A stretch of DNA of 64,000 nt. It comes from Noviherbaspirillum massiliense JC206. Lineage in GTDB: Bacteria > Pseudomonadota > Gammaproteobacteria > Burkholderiales > Burkholderiaceae_D. The notes under the pieces are model-generated. The model did not search any database and was not told where the DNA came from. It saw only the letters and a list, made by a program, of their open reading frames with translations. Both the position numbers and the translations under genes were made by a program. The DNA is taken from NCBI RefSeq assembly GCF_000312045.1, contig NZ_HE978634.1, forward strand, positions 1,978,098 through 2,042,097. The letters are read 5' to 3'. This document shows positions 56,150 through 64,000 of this stretch, piece by piece; position 1 is the first letter of the stretch; each line of letters starts with the position of its first letter.

Positions 56150-57667
56150 TCAGTCCACCTGCGCCAGATTCAAATTGAGCTGCGACCGCACGACATCCTC
56201 GCTCGATGCCTTCGGCGTATTGCGCACCAATTCGATGTGTTCCAGGTAATCGCGCGATACATCGCCCGTGACATAGACGCCGTCAAAGCAGGATGCCTCG
56301 AAACTCTTGAGCGCCGGGTTCACGTCGGAAATCGAGCGCCGCAAGGCTTCCACGTCCTGATATACCAGTCCGTCGGCGGTGATCTCCCGGCACACCTCTT
56401 CCTCCGTGCGGCCGTGGGCGATCAACTCGCTGCGCGTAGGCATGTCGATGCCATATACGTTCGGGAATTTCACCGGCGGCGCGGCGGACGCGAAAATCAC
56501 CCGCTTGGCGCCCGAGTCGCGTGCCATCTGCACGATCTCGCGGCTGGTGGTGCCGCGTACGATGGAGTCATCGACCAGCAGGACGCTCTTGCCCTTGAAT
56601 TCGGCGCCGATCGCATTGAGCTTCTGGCGCACCGATTTCCTGCGCACTCCCTGCCCGGGCATGATGAAGGTGCGGCCGATGTAGCGGTTCTTGATGAAGC
56701 CTTCGCGATAGTTCAGGTTCAGCTCCAACGCCAGTTCCATCGCTGCCGGCCGGGAGGAATCGGGGATAGGCATCACGACATCGATATCGCCGAGTGAATA
56801 TTCGCGCCGGACCTTTTCGGCAAGGTACTCACCCATCTTCAGGCGGGTCGCATAGACCGAGGCGCCATCGATGATGGAATCGGGGCGGGCCAGGTAAACG
56901 AATTCGAACGCGCAGGGATTCAGCGTCGCATTTTCCGCGCATTGCTGGTTGTACAGCCTGCCTTCCAGGTCAATGAAAATGGCTTCCCCTGGCATCACGT
57001 CGCGCAGGAAGCGGAATCCCAGGCCTTCCAGCGCAACCGACTCGCTGGCGACCATGTATTCGGTACCCTGGTCGGATTCATTGAAGCCGATGCACAGCGG
57101 GCGGATCCCGAACGGGTCGCGAAACGCAAGCAGGCCGTAGCCGGCAACCTGCGCCACCACTGCGTAGGAGCCGCGCACCCGCTTGTGCAGCATCGACACT
57201 GCCTTGAACAGCGAAGACGGATCCAGCGAGTAGCCGGTGGTCGCCTGCTGGATCTCGTGGGCCAGCACATTCAGCAGGACTTCCGAGTCCGACGCGGTAT
57301 TGATGTGGCGCCGGTCATTCTTGAACAGTTCTTTCTTGAGCTGCTCCCAGTTGGTGAGATTGCCGTTATGTGCCAGAGTGATGCCGAATGGTGCATTGAC
57401 GTAGAAAGGCTGCGCCTCTTCTTCGCTGTCCGAGCCCGCCGTGGGATAACGGCACTGGCCGATGCCTGCATTGCCGGGGAGCGAACGCATGTTGCGGGTG
57501 CGGAATACATCGCGCACCAGGCCGTTCGCCTTGTGCATGTAAAACTTGTCGCCATGGCCAGTTGCAATACCGGCCGCATCCTGGCCACGATGCTGCAGCA
57601 GGAGCAGCGCATCGTAAATAAGCTGATTGACGGGACTGTGGGAAAAGACGCCAACTATGCCACACAT
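56150..57667 (-). CDS. purF: Amidophosphoribosyltransferase
   Basis: The 505-residue enzyme makes phosphoribosylamine from PRPP and glutamine, the first step of purine synthesis. The nucleophile is Cys2 (MCGIVGVF), exposed after loss of Met. The glutaminase domain has the HNGNLTN stretch. The PRPP-binding motif VLLVDDSIVRGTTS is near 360. No propeptide is seen. It is the first step and sits upstream of metZ by about 40 bases. Confidence 0.98.
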   Translation of the reverse strand: MCGIVGVFSHSPVNQLIYDALLLLQHRGQDAAGIATGHGDKFYMHKANGLVRDVFRTRNMRSLPGNAGIGQCRYPTAGSDSEEEAQPFYVNAPFGITLAHNGNLTNWEQLKKELFKNDRRHINTASDSEVLLNVLAHEIQQATTGYSLDPSSLFKAVSMLHKRVRGSYAVVAQVAGYGLLAFRDPFGIRPLCIGFNESDQGTEYMVASESVALEGLGFRFLRDVMPGEAIFIDLEGRLYNQQCAENATLNPCAFEFVYLARPDSIIDGASVYATRLKMGEYLAEKVRREYSLGDIDVVMPIPDSSRPAAMELALELNLNYREGFIKNRYIGRTFIMPGQGVRRKSVRQKLNAIGAEFKGKSVLLVDDSIVRGTTSREIVQMARDSGAKRVIFASAAPPVKFPNVYGIDMPTRSELIAHGRTEEEVCREITADGLVYQDVEALRRSISDVNPALKSFEASCFDGVYVTGDVSRDYLEHIELVRNTPKASSEDVVRSQLNLNLAQVD

Positions 57668-57691
57668 GGTGGACTCCTCAACGAGAACAAT

Positions 57692-58180
57692 TCAAAACTG
57701 TACGTGCCGCGCAAAATCGCCAGGCAGGAAAGGCTTGATGGTACGTGCCGCGGTCTCTGCCATGGGGCTGAGCAAGGCATTCTTCCAGAACGGCTGCTTG
57801 GGAATCGCAGTCATGCCGCACAATAAGACCGCTGCGATCACGATCACCAGGCCGCGCCCGAGGCCGAACAAGCCGCCGAGCCCGCGGTCGGCAAGCGTCA
57901 GGCCGCTCGCCTTGACCAATGCATCCACTGCCATCGACAGCAGCATCATCAGGCATCTTACGCCGATAAAAAGAACGATGAAGGAAACGATCAATCGGGT
58001 AGTACTTCCCGGGAGCAGACCGGCCAGCATTCCGGCCAGGTCTTCGCTGTATGCATTGGCAAGCACGAACGACACGATCCAGCTCAGCAGCGACAGGATT
58101 TCCTTCATCAAGCCGCGCAGCGTACTGATCACGACCGAGCAAATCAGTACGAACAGAACCAGATAATCAAACAGCGTCAC
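57692..58180 (-). CDS. cvpA: CvpA family membrane protein
   Basis: The 162-residue protein has four membrane helices (about 4-24, 26-46, 65-86, 102-122) and the CvpA signature near the start (FDYLVLFVLICSVVISTLRGLMKEIL). It is linked to colicin V production in E. coli and to envelope integrity, but the role is unclear. It lies between the SPOR protein gene and purF, the usual arrangement. Confidence 0.93.
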   Translation of the reverse strand: MTLFDYLVLFVLICSVVISTLRGLMKEILSLLSWIVSFVLANAYSEDLAGMLAGLLPGSTTRLIVSFIVLFIGVRCLMMLLSMAVDALVKASGLTLADRGLGGLFGLGRGLVIVIAAVLLCGMTAIPKQPFWKNALLSPMAETAARTIKPFLPGDFARHVQF

Positions 58181-58192
58181 GACTCAAACGAC

Positions 58193-59122
58193 TCAGGCTG
58201 AAACCAGGGTGCCTGTCAGGCCCAGTTTTCCCAGCTTGGCGCGCATCCTGTCGGCCTCTTCCCTGCTCGCAAACGGACCAACTCTGACCCGGATCTTGCC
58301 TCCCGCGCCGGAGTCGATTTTTTCGGTATACGACTTGATCCCGGCGCCCTTGAGTCTGCCCTGCAATTCGCTTGCCTTTTCCTTGGAAGCGAGAGCAGCC
58401 ACCTGGATGATGAATTTTCCGGACTTCGCGGTGCTGGCCTTGACGATCTCCCCTCTGCTTTCAGCTTTCCCGTCGAGGATGGCCAAGGCACGCGTTGCTT
58501 CAGTGTCCTTTGCCGCAGGCTTCACCTCCGGCTTGCTCTCGATCTTGGCTGTCGCATGCTGGGCCGGCTTGTCGTTGCCAGCCTTGGCCGGCTCGGACGG
58601 TTTTTCGCTTTCCCTTGGTTTTGCAGGTGCTGGAGTTTCTGATTGAGGAGTGGAGACCGCTGCACGCGGCGCTTCCAGCGTAACACGACTAGCCGGGTTC
58701 GGTGATGGCGTGCGCGCTGCCGGTTGTTCCGGTATTTCTTCCTTGGGGTCGAGGGCAGCCACTTCGTCCGGCGCCGCTTGGGCGAGAGATGCGTTACCAC
58801 CCTTGCCCGCATGAGACGGCTTGTCCCTGGAAGGGATCTGAACGACGACGTCTTCTGCCAGCGGCTTGGGCTCCGAATCGAGGATCATGGGCAAGCCGAT
58901 CACGGCCGCCAATACCAGGGCGATGACGCCGATCAAACGCCGGCGCGCGCGTTTCTTCTCCGGCAATATGGGGTCGGCCGCTTGATCAGCTGCATTGGAC
59001 TTGCGTCTCGCGCGAGGACGTTTGGGGCTCGGGCTCGACGCCTCTTCGGCACGGGGAGAAAATCCGCTTTCGTCGGACTCGACGTCCTGCTTGTCTTTGC
59101 TGAGGGACGATAACAAGCTCAT
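58193..59122 (-). CDS. SPOR-domain protein, DedD-like
   Basis: The 309-residue protein has a basic cytosolic N-terminus, one membrane helix (about 62-81, RLIGVIALVLAAVIGLPMIL), a long Pro/Ala/Lys-rich spacer (about 90-225) and a C-terminal SPOR domain (about 230-305, GKFIIQVAALASKEKASEL...RVRVGPFASREEADRMR). SPOR domains bind denuded peptidoglycan at the septum, so a role in cell division is likely. By position it is the dedD homologue. Confidence 0.92.
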   Translation of the reverse strand: MSLLSSLSKDKQDVESDESGFSPRAEEASSPSPKRPRARRKSNAADQAADPILPEKKRARRRLIGVIALVLAAVIGLPMILDSEPKPLAEDVVVQIPSRDKPSHAGKGGNASLAQAAPDEVAALDPKEEIPEQPAARTPSPNPASRVTLEAPRAAVSTPQSETPAPAKPRESEKPSEPAKAGNDKPAQHATAKIESKPEVKPAAKDTEATRALAILDGKAESRGEIVKASTAKSGKFIIQVAALASKEKASELQGRLKGAGIKSYTEKIDSGAGGKIRVRVGPFASREEADRMRAKLGKLGLTGTLVSA

Positions 59123-59141
59123 GCGCTAACCGTGAAATTTA

Positions 59142-60449
59142 TCAGTGAGATCCGGATTTTCTGGCTTCCATCACTCCGGCAACGGTGAGGAAGGATCCAA
59201 AGACCACAATTCTATCATTCTCGCCTGCCCGATTTCTTGCATCGGCGAAAGCCGCGGCCGGTGAAGGGAAGGTTTTGATCGTCGTTTCGCTTCCCGGTTC
59301 ATTCTTTGGAATAATTTCCACCTCGGCCAGCTTGGCCTTCAATTGCTCCGCCGTCGCAGCGCGCGGCAGTGGCAAATCCGTCAAGCACCAGTGGTCGATC
59401 CGCCCCTTCAGGTGATTGAGGATGCCTGCAATATCCTTGTCCTGCATCGCGCCAAACACGGCAAACGTATAGGGATGAAATCCCATGTTATCGAGATTCT
59501 GCGCGAGTGTTGCTGCAGCATGCGGGTTGTGGGCCACATCCAGGATGACTGTTGGCCGTCCCGGCAACACCTGGAAGCGCCCTGGCAGATCGACAAGGAC
59601 CAGGCCGTTACGCACTTCCTGTGCACCCACCGGCAACCTGTTGCGCAAGGCTTCCAGCGCTGCCAGTACAGCGCATGCATTCAGCAACTGGTTCGCGCCA
59701 CGCAGGCTGGGGTAGCCGAGCGAGTTGCGACGCTGCCCCCGGCCGCCATAGTTCCATTGCTGCTTGTCACCGGCGTAATTGAAGTCCCGCCCCAACAGCC
59801 ACAAGTCGGCGCCGATGGCATGGGCGTGATCGATCAGGGATTGCGGCGGCATCGGATCACTGCAGATGGCAGTCTTGCCTGGGCGGAAAATGCCGGCCTT
59901 TTCGAACCCGATCTGCTCGCGTGTGTTGCCTAGGTATTCGGCATGGTCGATGTCGACGCTGGTGACGATTGCCACATCGGCATCGATCACGTTGACCGCG
60001 TCCAGCCGGCCGCCCAATCCGACTTCAAGGATGACTGCATCCAGCTTGGCTTCGGCAAACAGGTGCAGGATGGCCAGAGTAGTGAATTCGAAATACGTGA
60101 GAGACACATCCCCCCGCTTTTCTTCCACAGCTGCGAAATTGGCAATCAGGACATCATCCTCGACCGGCTCACCATTGATCCGCGCCCTTTCATTGAAGTT
60201 CAATAGATGCGGAGAGGTGTACAGCCCGACGCGATAGCCGGCCTGCAGCAGGATCGACTCCAGCATGGCGCAGGTTGATCCCTTGCCATTGGTGCCACCT
60301 ACGGTGATGACCGGGCAATCGAACGCAATGCCCAGGCGCTCTTTCACGTGGGAGACACGCTCAAGGCCCATGTCGATTGCCTTCGGATGCAGCTTCTCGA
60401 GCGCGGCCAGCCAGTCTGTCAGGGTGGTAGGAAGATTTTGCATGCTCAA
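59142..60449 (-). CDS. folC: Bifunctional folylpolyglutamate/dihydrofolate synthase
   Basis: The 435-residue Mur-ligase-family enzyme has the P-loop TVGGTNGKGSTCAMLES near residue 50, the EVGLGGRLDAVNV stretch near 145, the HAEYLGNTREQIGFEKAGI region, and the C-terminal VLDVAHNPHAA and FGAMQDKDI. It adds glutamates to folate, and makes dihydrofolate. It follows accD with a terminator between, so it may be separately transcribed. Confidence 0.96.
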   Translation of the reverse strand: MSMQNLPTTLTDWLAALEKLHPKAIDMGLERVSHVKERLGIAFDCPVITVGGTNGKGSTCAMLESILLQAGYRVGLYTSPHLLNFNERARINGEPVEDDVLIANFAAVEEKRGDVSLTYFEFTTLAILHLFAEAKLDAVILEVGLGGRLDAVNVIDADVAIVTSVDIDHAEYLGNTREQIGFEKAGIFRPGKTAICSDPMPPQSLIDHAHAIGADLWLLGRDFNYAGDKQQWNYGGRGQRRNSLGYPSLRGANQLLNACAVLAALEALRNRLPVGAQEVRNGLVLVDLPGRFQVLPGRPTVILDVAHNPHAAATLAQNLDNMGFHPYTFAVFGAMQDKDIAGILNHLKGRIDHWCLTDLPLPRAATAEQLKAKLAEVEIIPKNEPGSETTIKTFPSPAAAFADARNRAGENDRIVVFGSFLTVAGVMEARKSGSH

Positions 60450-60482
60450 TACGGTACAAAGATTGTTAGGACCGCTGCAAGC

Positions 60483-60512
60483 AAAAAGCCCGGACAGAAA
60501 TCGCCCGGGCTT
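60483..60512 (-). terminator. Intrinsic terminator between accD and folC
   Basis: On the minus strand AAGCCCGG pairs with CCGGGCTT around a 10-12 base loop and runs into TTTTTG. It lies about 20 bases after the accD stop and should separate trp-accD from folC-purF. Confidence 0.8.
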
Positions 60513-60531
60513 GAAGTGTGCGTCGGCCTGA

Positions 60532-61404
60532 TTAAGCCACGACGTCGGCCGGCTGATTCTGTAGCAATGCCAGCAGGCGGGCGAGTTCTTCCCGCATTTT
60601 GCGACGATCGACGATCATGTCAATGGCGCCTTTTTGCAACAGGAATTCGGCGCGCTGGAAGCCTTCCGGAAGTTTTTCCCGCACGGTATTTTCAATGACG
60701 CGAGGACCGGCAAAGCCGATCATGGCTTTCGGCTCCGCAATGACGACATCGCCCAAGAATGCGAATGAAGCTGATACGCCGCCGGTGGTCGGATCGGTCA
60801 GGATCGAAATGAATGGCAGCTTTTTCTCCGCCAATTTAGTCAGCATGGCTGTCGTTTTCGCCATCTGCATCAGCGACAGCAAGCCTTCCTGCATGCGCGC
60901 TCCGCCGCTTGCCGTGATGCAGATGAAGGGGACTTTCTGTTCCAGTGCCGTCTGCGCGCCGCGAACGAAACGCTCGCCGACCACCGAACCCATTGATCCG
61001 GTCATGAATTCGAATTCGAAGCAGGCAACCACCACCGGCACTGACATGATGGCACCGCCCATGACTACCATGGCATCGGTTTCGCCGGTGGCTTCCATGG
61101 CCGCTTTCAGCCGGTCCGGATACTTTTTGTTGTCCTTGAATTTCAGAGTATCAACAGGCAGGGTTTCCTGGCCAATCTCATAACGTCCGCCGGCATCGAG
61201 CAAGGCATCCAGCCGTTCGCGTGCACGGATGCGCATGTGATGATCGCATTTCGGGCAGACATGAAGATTCGATTCGAGGTCTGTGCGATACAGGACGGCT
61301 TCGCAGGAGGGGCACTTGACCCACAGTCCTTCCGGCACCGTCTTGCGGTTCGCAGAATCGGAACGCTGAATCCTCGGAGGAAGTAATTTTTCAAGCCAGC
61401 TCAT
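60532..61404 (-). CDS. accD: Acetyl-CoA carboxylase carboxyltransferase subunit beta
   Basis: The 290-residue subunit carries the zinc ribbon ([10 protein letters not shown]...CPKCDHH, near 27-50) and the carboxyltransferase fold, with SGGARMQEG and [18 protein letters not shown] near 150-190. It works with AccA to make malonyl-CoA. The ATG at 61404 is used; the frame open to 61503 has no family sequence. It follows trpA after about 107 bases. Confidence 0.97.
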   Translation of the reverse strand: MSWLEKLLPPRIQRSDSANRKTVPEGLWVKCPSCEAVLYRTDLESNLHVCPKCDHHMRIRARERLDALLDAGGRYEIGQETLPVDTLKFKDNKKYPDRLKAAMEATGETDAMVVMGGAIMSVPVVVACFEFEFMTGSMGSVVGERFVRGAQTALEQKVPFICITASGGARMQEGLLSLMQMAKTTAMLTKLAEKKLPFISILTDPTTGGVSASFAFLGDVVIAEPKAMIGFAGPRVIENTVREKLPEGFQRAEFLLQKGAIDMIVDRRKMREELARLLALLQNQPADVVA

Positions 61405-61511
61405 GGTGCCTTCTTTCAGTTTTTTGCTTGGCGCATTGTACCGCTCGTGTTGGCATAAGCCAATATGGCTTACAGGCAATACTTCCCGCCCTTCTGTTCC
61501 CATTGGAACAG

Positions 61512-62309
61512 TTATGCATCTAACGCTTTCCGGATTCCTGCAATAAATTCGCGGACCGCCTGCACCGCCCGTTCACGCGGCGTGTTTTCCAGTTCCTGAA
61601 TGATCCGGCTGCCGATGACTACCGCGTCCGATACCGAGGCGATTGCCTTTGCCGTTTGGGCGTCACGAATTCCAAATCCCACGCCGACTGGCACATGCAC
61701 ATGCTTTTTAATCTTCGGCATCGCTGCCGCAACCGCGGCCAGGTCGAGGTGGCCGGAGCCGGTCACCCCTTTCAGTGACACGTAATACACATAACCACTG
61801 GCCAACTGTCCGACCTGCTCGATACGTTCATCTGTCGAAGTGGGCGCCAACAGGAAGATCGGATCCATGTTGCTGCTGCGTAGCGCTACTGCAAATTCCT
61901 GGCATTCTTCCGGGGGGTAATCGACCACCAGTACGCCATCTACCCCGGCCTCCTTTGCGGCCTGGATAAATTCCTTTACACCCATTCGCTCTATCGGGTT
62001 GGCATAACCCATGAGCACGATGGGCGTGGCCTGATTGACAGTTCGAAATTCATGCACGTACTGCAGCACATGGCACAGGCTTACTCCATGCTCGAGGGCC
62101 TGCTCCGAGGCGCGCTGGATTACCGGTCCGTCCGCCATTGGATCGGAGAAAGGTATGCCGAGTTCGATGATGTCGGCACCACCCTCTACCAGTGCATGCA
62201 TCAAGGAAACGGTCAGCTCGGGCACTGGAAAGCCCGCTGTGATGAAGGGAATCAATCCCTTCCTGTTTTTCTCTGTCAGAGCAGACAGGGTGGTTTGGAT
62301 TCTTGACAT
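61512..62309 (-). CDS. trpA: Tryptophan synthase alpha subunit
   Basis: The 265-residue TIM-barrel subunit cleaves indole-3-glycerol phosphate to indole. The catalytic pair is E49 ([11 protein letters not shown]) and D60, as in E. coli. Phosphate-binding glycines are in GVGFGIRDA and VIGSRII. It is 134 bases after trpB, a wider gap than usual for a translationally coupled pair; I find no gene in it. Confidence 0.98.
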   Translation of the reverse strand: MSRIQTTLSALTEKNRKGLIPFITAGFPVPELTVSLMHALVEGGADIIELGIPFSDPMADGPVIQRASEQALEHGVSLCHVLQYVHEFRTVNQATPIVLMGYANPIERMGVKEFIQAAKEAGVDGVLVVDYPPEECQEFAVALRSSNMDPIFLLAPTSTDERIEQVGQLASGYVYYVSLKGVTGSGHLDLAAVAAAMPKIKKHVHVPVGVGFGIRDAQTAKAIASVSDAVVIGSRIIQELENTPRERAVQAVREFIAGIRKALDA

Positions 62310-62443
62310 GGTCGATTCGGTAGTTCGGAAAGCGTTCCAGCGCGCTGGTGCCCGGCAACATCTTTTAAGAAAGCCAGGCGGGCCTCACAGGAACGGCGTA
62401 ATTATTGTTATTGTGGGGATCGCCAGGCGATAGCATAAAGAAA

Positions 62444-63715
62444 CTATTTGAGAGTCTTCTTCATACGCTCGGCCACCGTATGCATATCCTTGTCCCCACG
62501 GCCCGACAGGTTGGCCAGGATGATCTTGTCCTTCGGCAGCGTCGCAGCCAGATTGGCAGCGTAGGCGAGCGCATGGCTCGATTCCAGCGCAGGAATAATG
62601 CCTTCTATCCGACAGCACTGATGGAAAGCCTCGAGCGCCTCATCGTCGGTAATGGACACATATTTCGCCCGGCCCGCATCCTTCAGCCAAGCATGCTCGG
62701 GGCCGACGCCGGGATAGTCCAGACCCGCCGAGACGGAATGCGTTTCGATGATCTGGCCATTCTCGTCCTGCAAGAGGTAGGTACGGTTCCCGTGCAACAC
62801 GCCAGGTGAACCTGCGATCAGGGAGGCGGAATGCTTTCCGGTTTCCAGCCCTTCTCCCGCGGCTTCTACGCCAATCAGTTGCACATCCTTGTGGTCGATA
62901 TAGGGATAGAAAATCCCCATCGCATTCGATCCGCCGCCAATGCAAGCCACGACGTAGTCCGGCTGGCGGCCGGCGAGTTCCGGCATCTGCACCAGGCATT
63001 CCTGGCCGATCACCGACTGGAAATCCCTCACCATCATCGGATAAGGATGGGGGCCAGCCACCGTACCGATGATATAGAACGTGTTCTCCACATTCGTGAC
63101 CCAGTCGCGCATGGCTTCATTCAGCGCATCCTTCAGAGTCTTCGAACCGGATTCGACCGGCACCACCTTGGCGCCCAGCAGTTCCATCCGGTAGACGTTC
63201 TGCACCTGGCGCTTCACATCTTCGCTGCCCATGTAGATCACGCATTCCAGCCCGAAACGGGCACAGATCGTGGCAGTCGCCACACCGTGCTGCCCTGCCC
63301 CGGTTTCCGCAATGACGCGCGGCTTGCCCATGCGCTTGGCGAGCAGGGCCTGGCCGATCACGTTGTTGATCTTGTGCGCCCCCGTGTGATTCAGGTCTTC
63401 GCGCTTGAAATAGATTTGCGCGCCGCCCGCCATTTCGGACCAGCGCTTGGCGTGGTAAATCGGACTGGGCCGGCCGACGAAATGCTTGAGCTCGTTCTCG
63501 AATTCGGCCAGGAACTCGGGATCCTTGCGAAAATGGGCATATCCCTCCTTCAGCTCGGACAGCGCATGCGTCAAGGTTTCCGAAACAAAGGAACCGCCAT
63601 ACTGGCCGAAGTGGCCGCGTGCATCTGGAAGATTGTAAGTGGCAGACTGATAAATGGCCGTGGTCGGCACGGCTTGACGCTCGGAATAGTGATCGAGCGG
63701 GTTCAACTCTTTCAT
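62444..63715 (-). CDS. trpB: Tryptophan synthase beta subunit
   Basis: The 423-residue PLP enzyme joins indole and serine. The Schiff-base lysine is in HTGAHKINN (about K115), the catalytic ETGAGQHG is near 140, and the PLP-phosphate loop [10 protein letters not shown] is near 260. I use the ATG at 63715. The frame open to 63841 overlaps the trpF end and has no family sequence. Confidence 0.98.
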   Translation of the reverse strand: MKELNPLDHYSERQAVPTTAIYQSATYNLPDARGHFGQYGGSFVSETLTHALSELKEGYAHFRKDPEFLAEFENELKHFVGRPSPIYHAKRWSEMAGGAQIYFKREDLNHTGAHKINNVIGQALLAKRMGKPRVIAETGAGQHGVATATICARFGLECVIYMGSEDVKRQVQNVYRMELLGAKVVPVESGSKTLKDALNEAMRDWVTNVENTFYIIGTVAGPHPYPMMVRDFQSVIGQECLVQMPELAGRQPDYVVACIGGGSNAMGIFYPYIDHKDVQLIGVEAAGEGLETGKHSASLIAGSPGVLHGNRTYLLQDENGQIIETHSVSAGLDYPGVGPEHAWLKDAGRAKYVSITDDEALEAFHQCCRIEGIIPALESSHALAYAANLAATLPKDKIILANLSGRGDKDMHTVAERMKKTLK

Positions 63716-63728
63716 TGTGAATCTCGCT

Positions 63729-64000
63729 TTATTCGGATAATGCGGCATCTGCCTGGTGCACTGCGCCGATGAAGGCGCGGATCTTAGCGTGCTCCTTGAT
63801 GCCTTTTTCGAACTCGACGCCACTGCTGACATCGACCGCATAAGGGCGTACCCGGCTGACAGCTTCAGCCGCGTTTTGCGCGTTCAAGCCACCACTCAAA
63901 ACGACCCGAGGCGCGAGTTCTTTTGGGATCAGAGACCAATCGAATACCTTTCCTGCGCCACCATAAGCTTCCACGAATGCATCGAGCAACAATCCTGCAA
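63729..64000 (-). CDS. trpF: Phosphoribosylanthranilate isomerase, C-terminal part
   Basis: The last ~90 residues of TrpF are seen: [19 protein letters not shown], the VVLSGGLN phosphate loop and the [20 protein letters not shown] end. The frame stays open past the window's edge, so the start is outside. It converts phosphoribosylanthranilate to CdRP. It precedes trpB by 13 bases, forming trpF-trpB-trpA. Confidence 0.95.
   Translation of the reverse strand, partial: AGLLLDAFVEAYGGAGKVFDWSLIPKELAPRVVLSGGLNAQNAAEAVSRVRPYAVDVSSGVEFEKGIKEHAKIRAFIGAVHQADAALSE

Noticed and set aside
62310-62443. Possible gene between trpB and trpA
   Set aside because: Only 134 bases; no frame with a ribosome site is seen.

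Overview
The window looks like a chromosomal segment of a betaproteobacterium of the order Burkholderiales, most probably family Oxalobacteraceae (Herminiimonas, Herbaspirillum or Noviherbaspirillum type). This is inferred from protein character and gene order: tpiA-secG-tRNA-Leu-nuoA..N-DUF2818, purF-cvpA-dedD-folC-accD-trpA-trpB-trpF, and the sigma factor-DUF3619-DUF3106-RDD group. I see no phage, insertion sequence, CRISPR array or rRNA, and most of the DNA is densely packed core genome.

Layout. 1-14954 (minus strand): a complete 14-gene NADH dehydrogenase operon, nuoA to nuoN, plus a DUF2818 gene. nuoH is broken by a one-base deletion in an A run near 7144-7148. 15067-17572 (minus): tRNA-Leu(GAG), secG, tpiA and a quinone oxidoreductase gene. 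17742-20329 (minus): rpsO-pnp. 20495-21597 (plus): a small lipoprotein gene and an hsp20 gene with heat-shock-like control signals. 21692-29725 (minus): branched-chain amino acid and phospholipid genes, namely leuA with a leucine-rich leader peptide, pssA-psd, a SIMPL-domain gene and ilvB-ilvH-ilvC. 30226-33518 (plus): an ECF sigma factor, DUF3619, DUF3106 and RDD proteins, then an alpha/beta hydrolase. 33532-34497 (minus): corA. 34782-36619 (plus): a candidate 50-residue protein, a TetR regulator and a LOG-family protein.

36693-54773 (minus): a full mannose-sensitive haemagglutinin (MSHA) type IV pilus locus of about 18 kb, transcribed mshE-G-F-B-A-C-D-O-P-Q-I-I2-J-K-L-M-N. MshE is the assembly ATPase with a c-di-GMP-binding type N-terminus. 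MshG is the inner-membrane platform, MshB/A/C/D/O/P are pilins, and MshQ is a 1290-residue surface protein carrying tandem Ig-like domains and a lectin-like domain. MshI-N form the inner-membrane to outer-membrane secretin conduit. The prepilin peptidase is not in the window.

54864-64000 (minus): a trans-sulfuration enzyme (metZ type), purF, cvpA, a SPOR-domain protein, folC, accD, trpA, trpB and the end of trpF.

The most interesting non-coding signals are the leucine leader upstream of leuA with four mutually complementary GCGC segments, a likely RNA thermometer over the hsp20 ribosome binding site, a hairpin that buries the mshE start codon, and several palindromes at promoters (nuo, rpsO).
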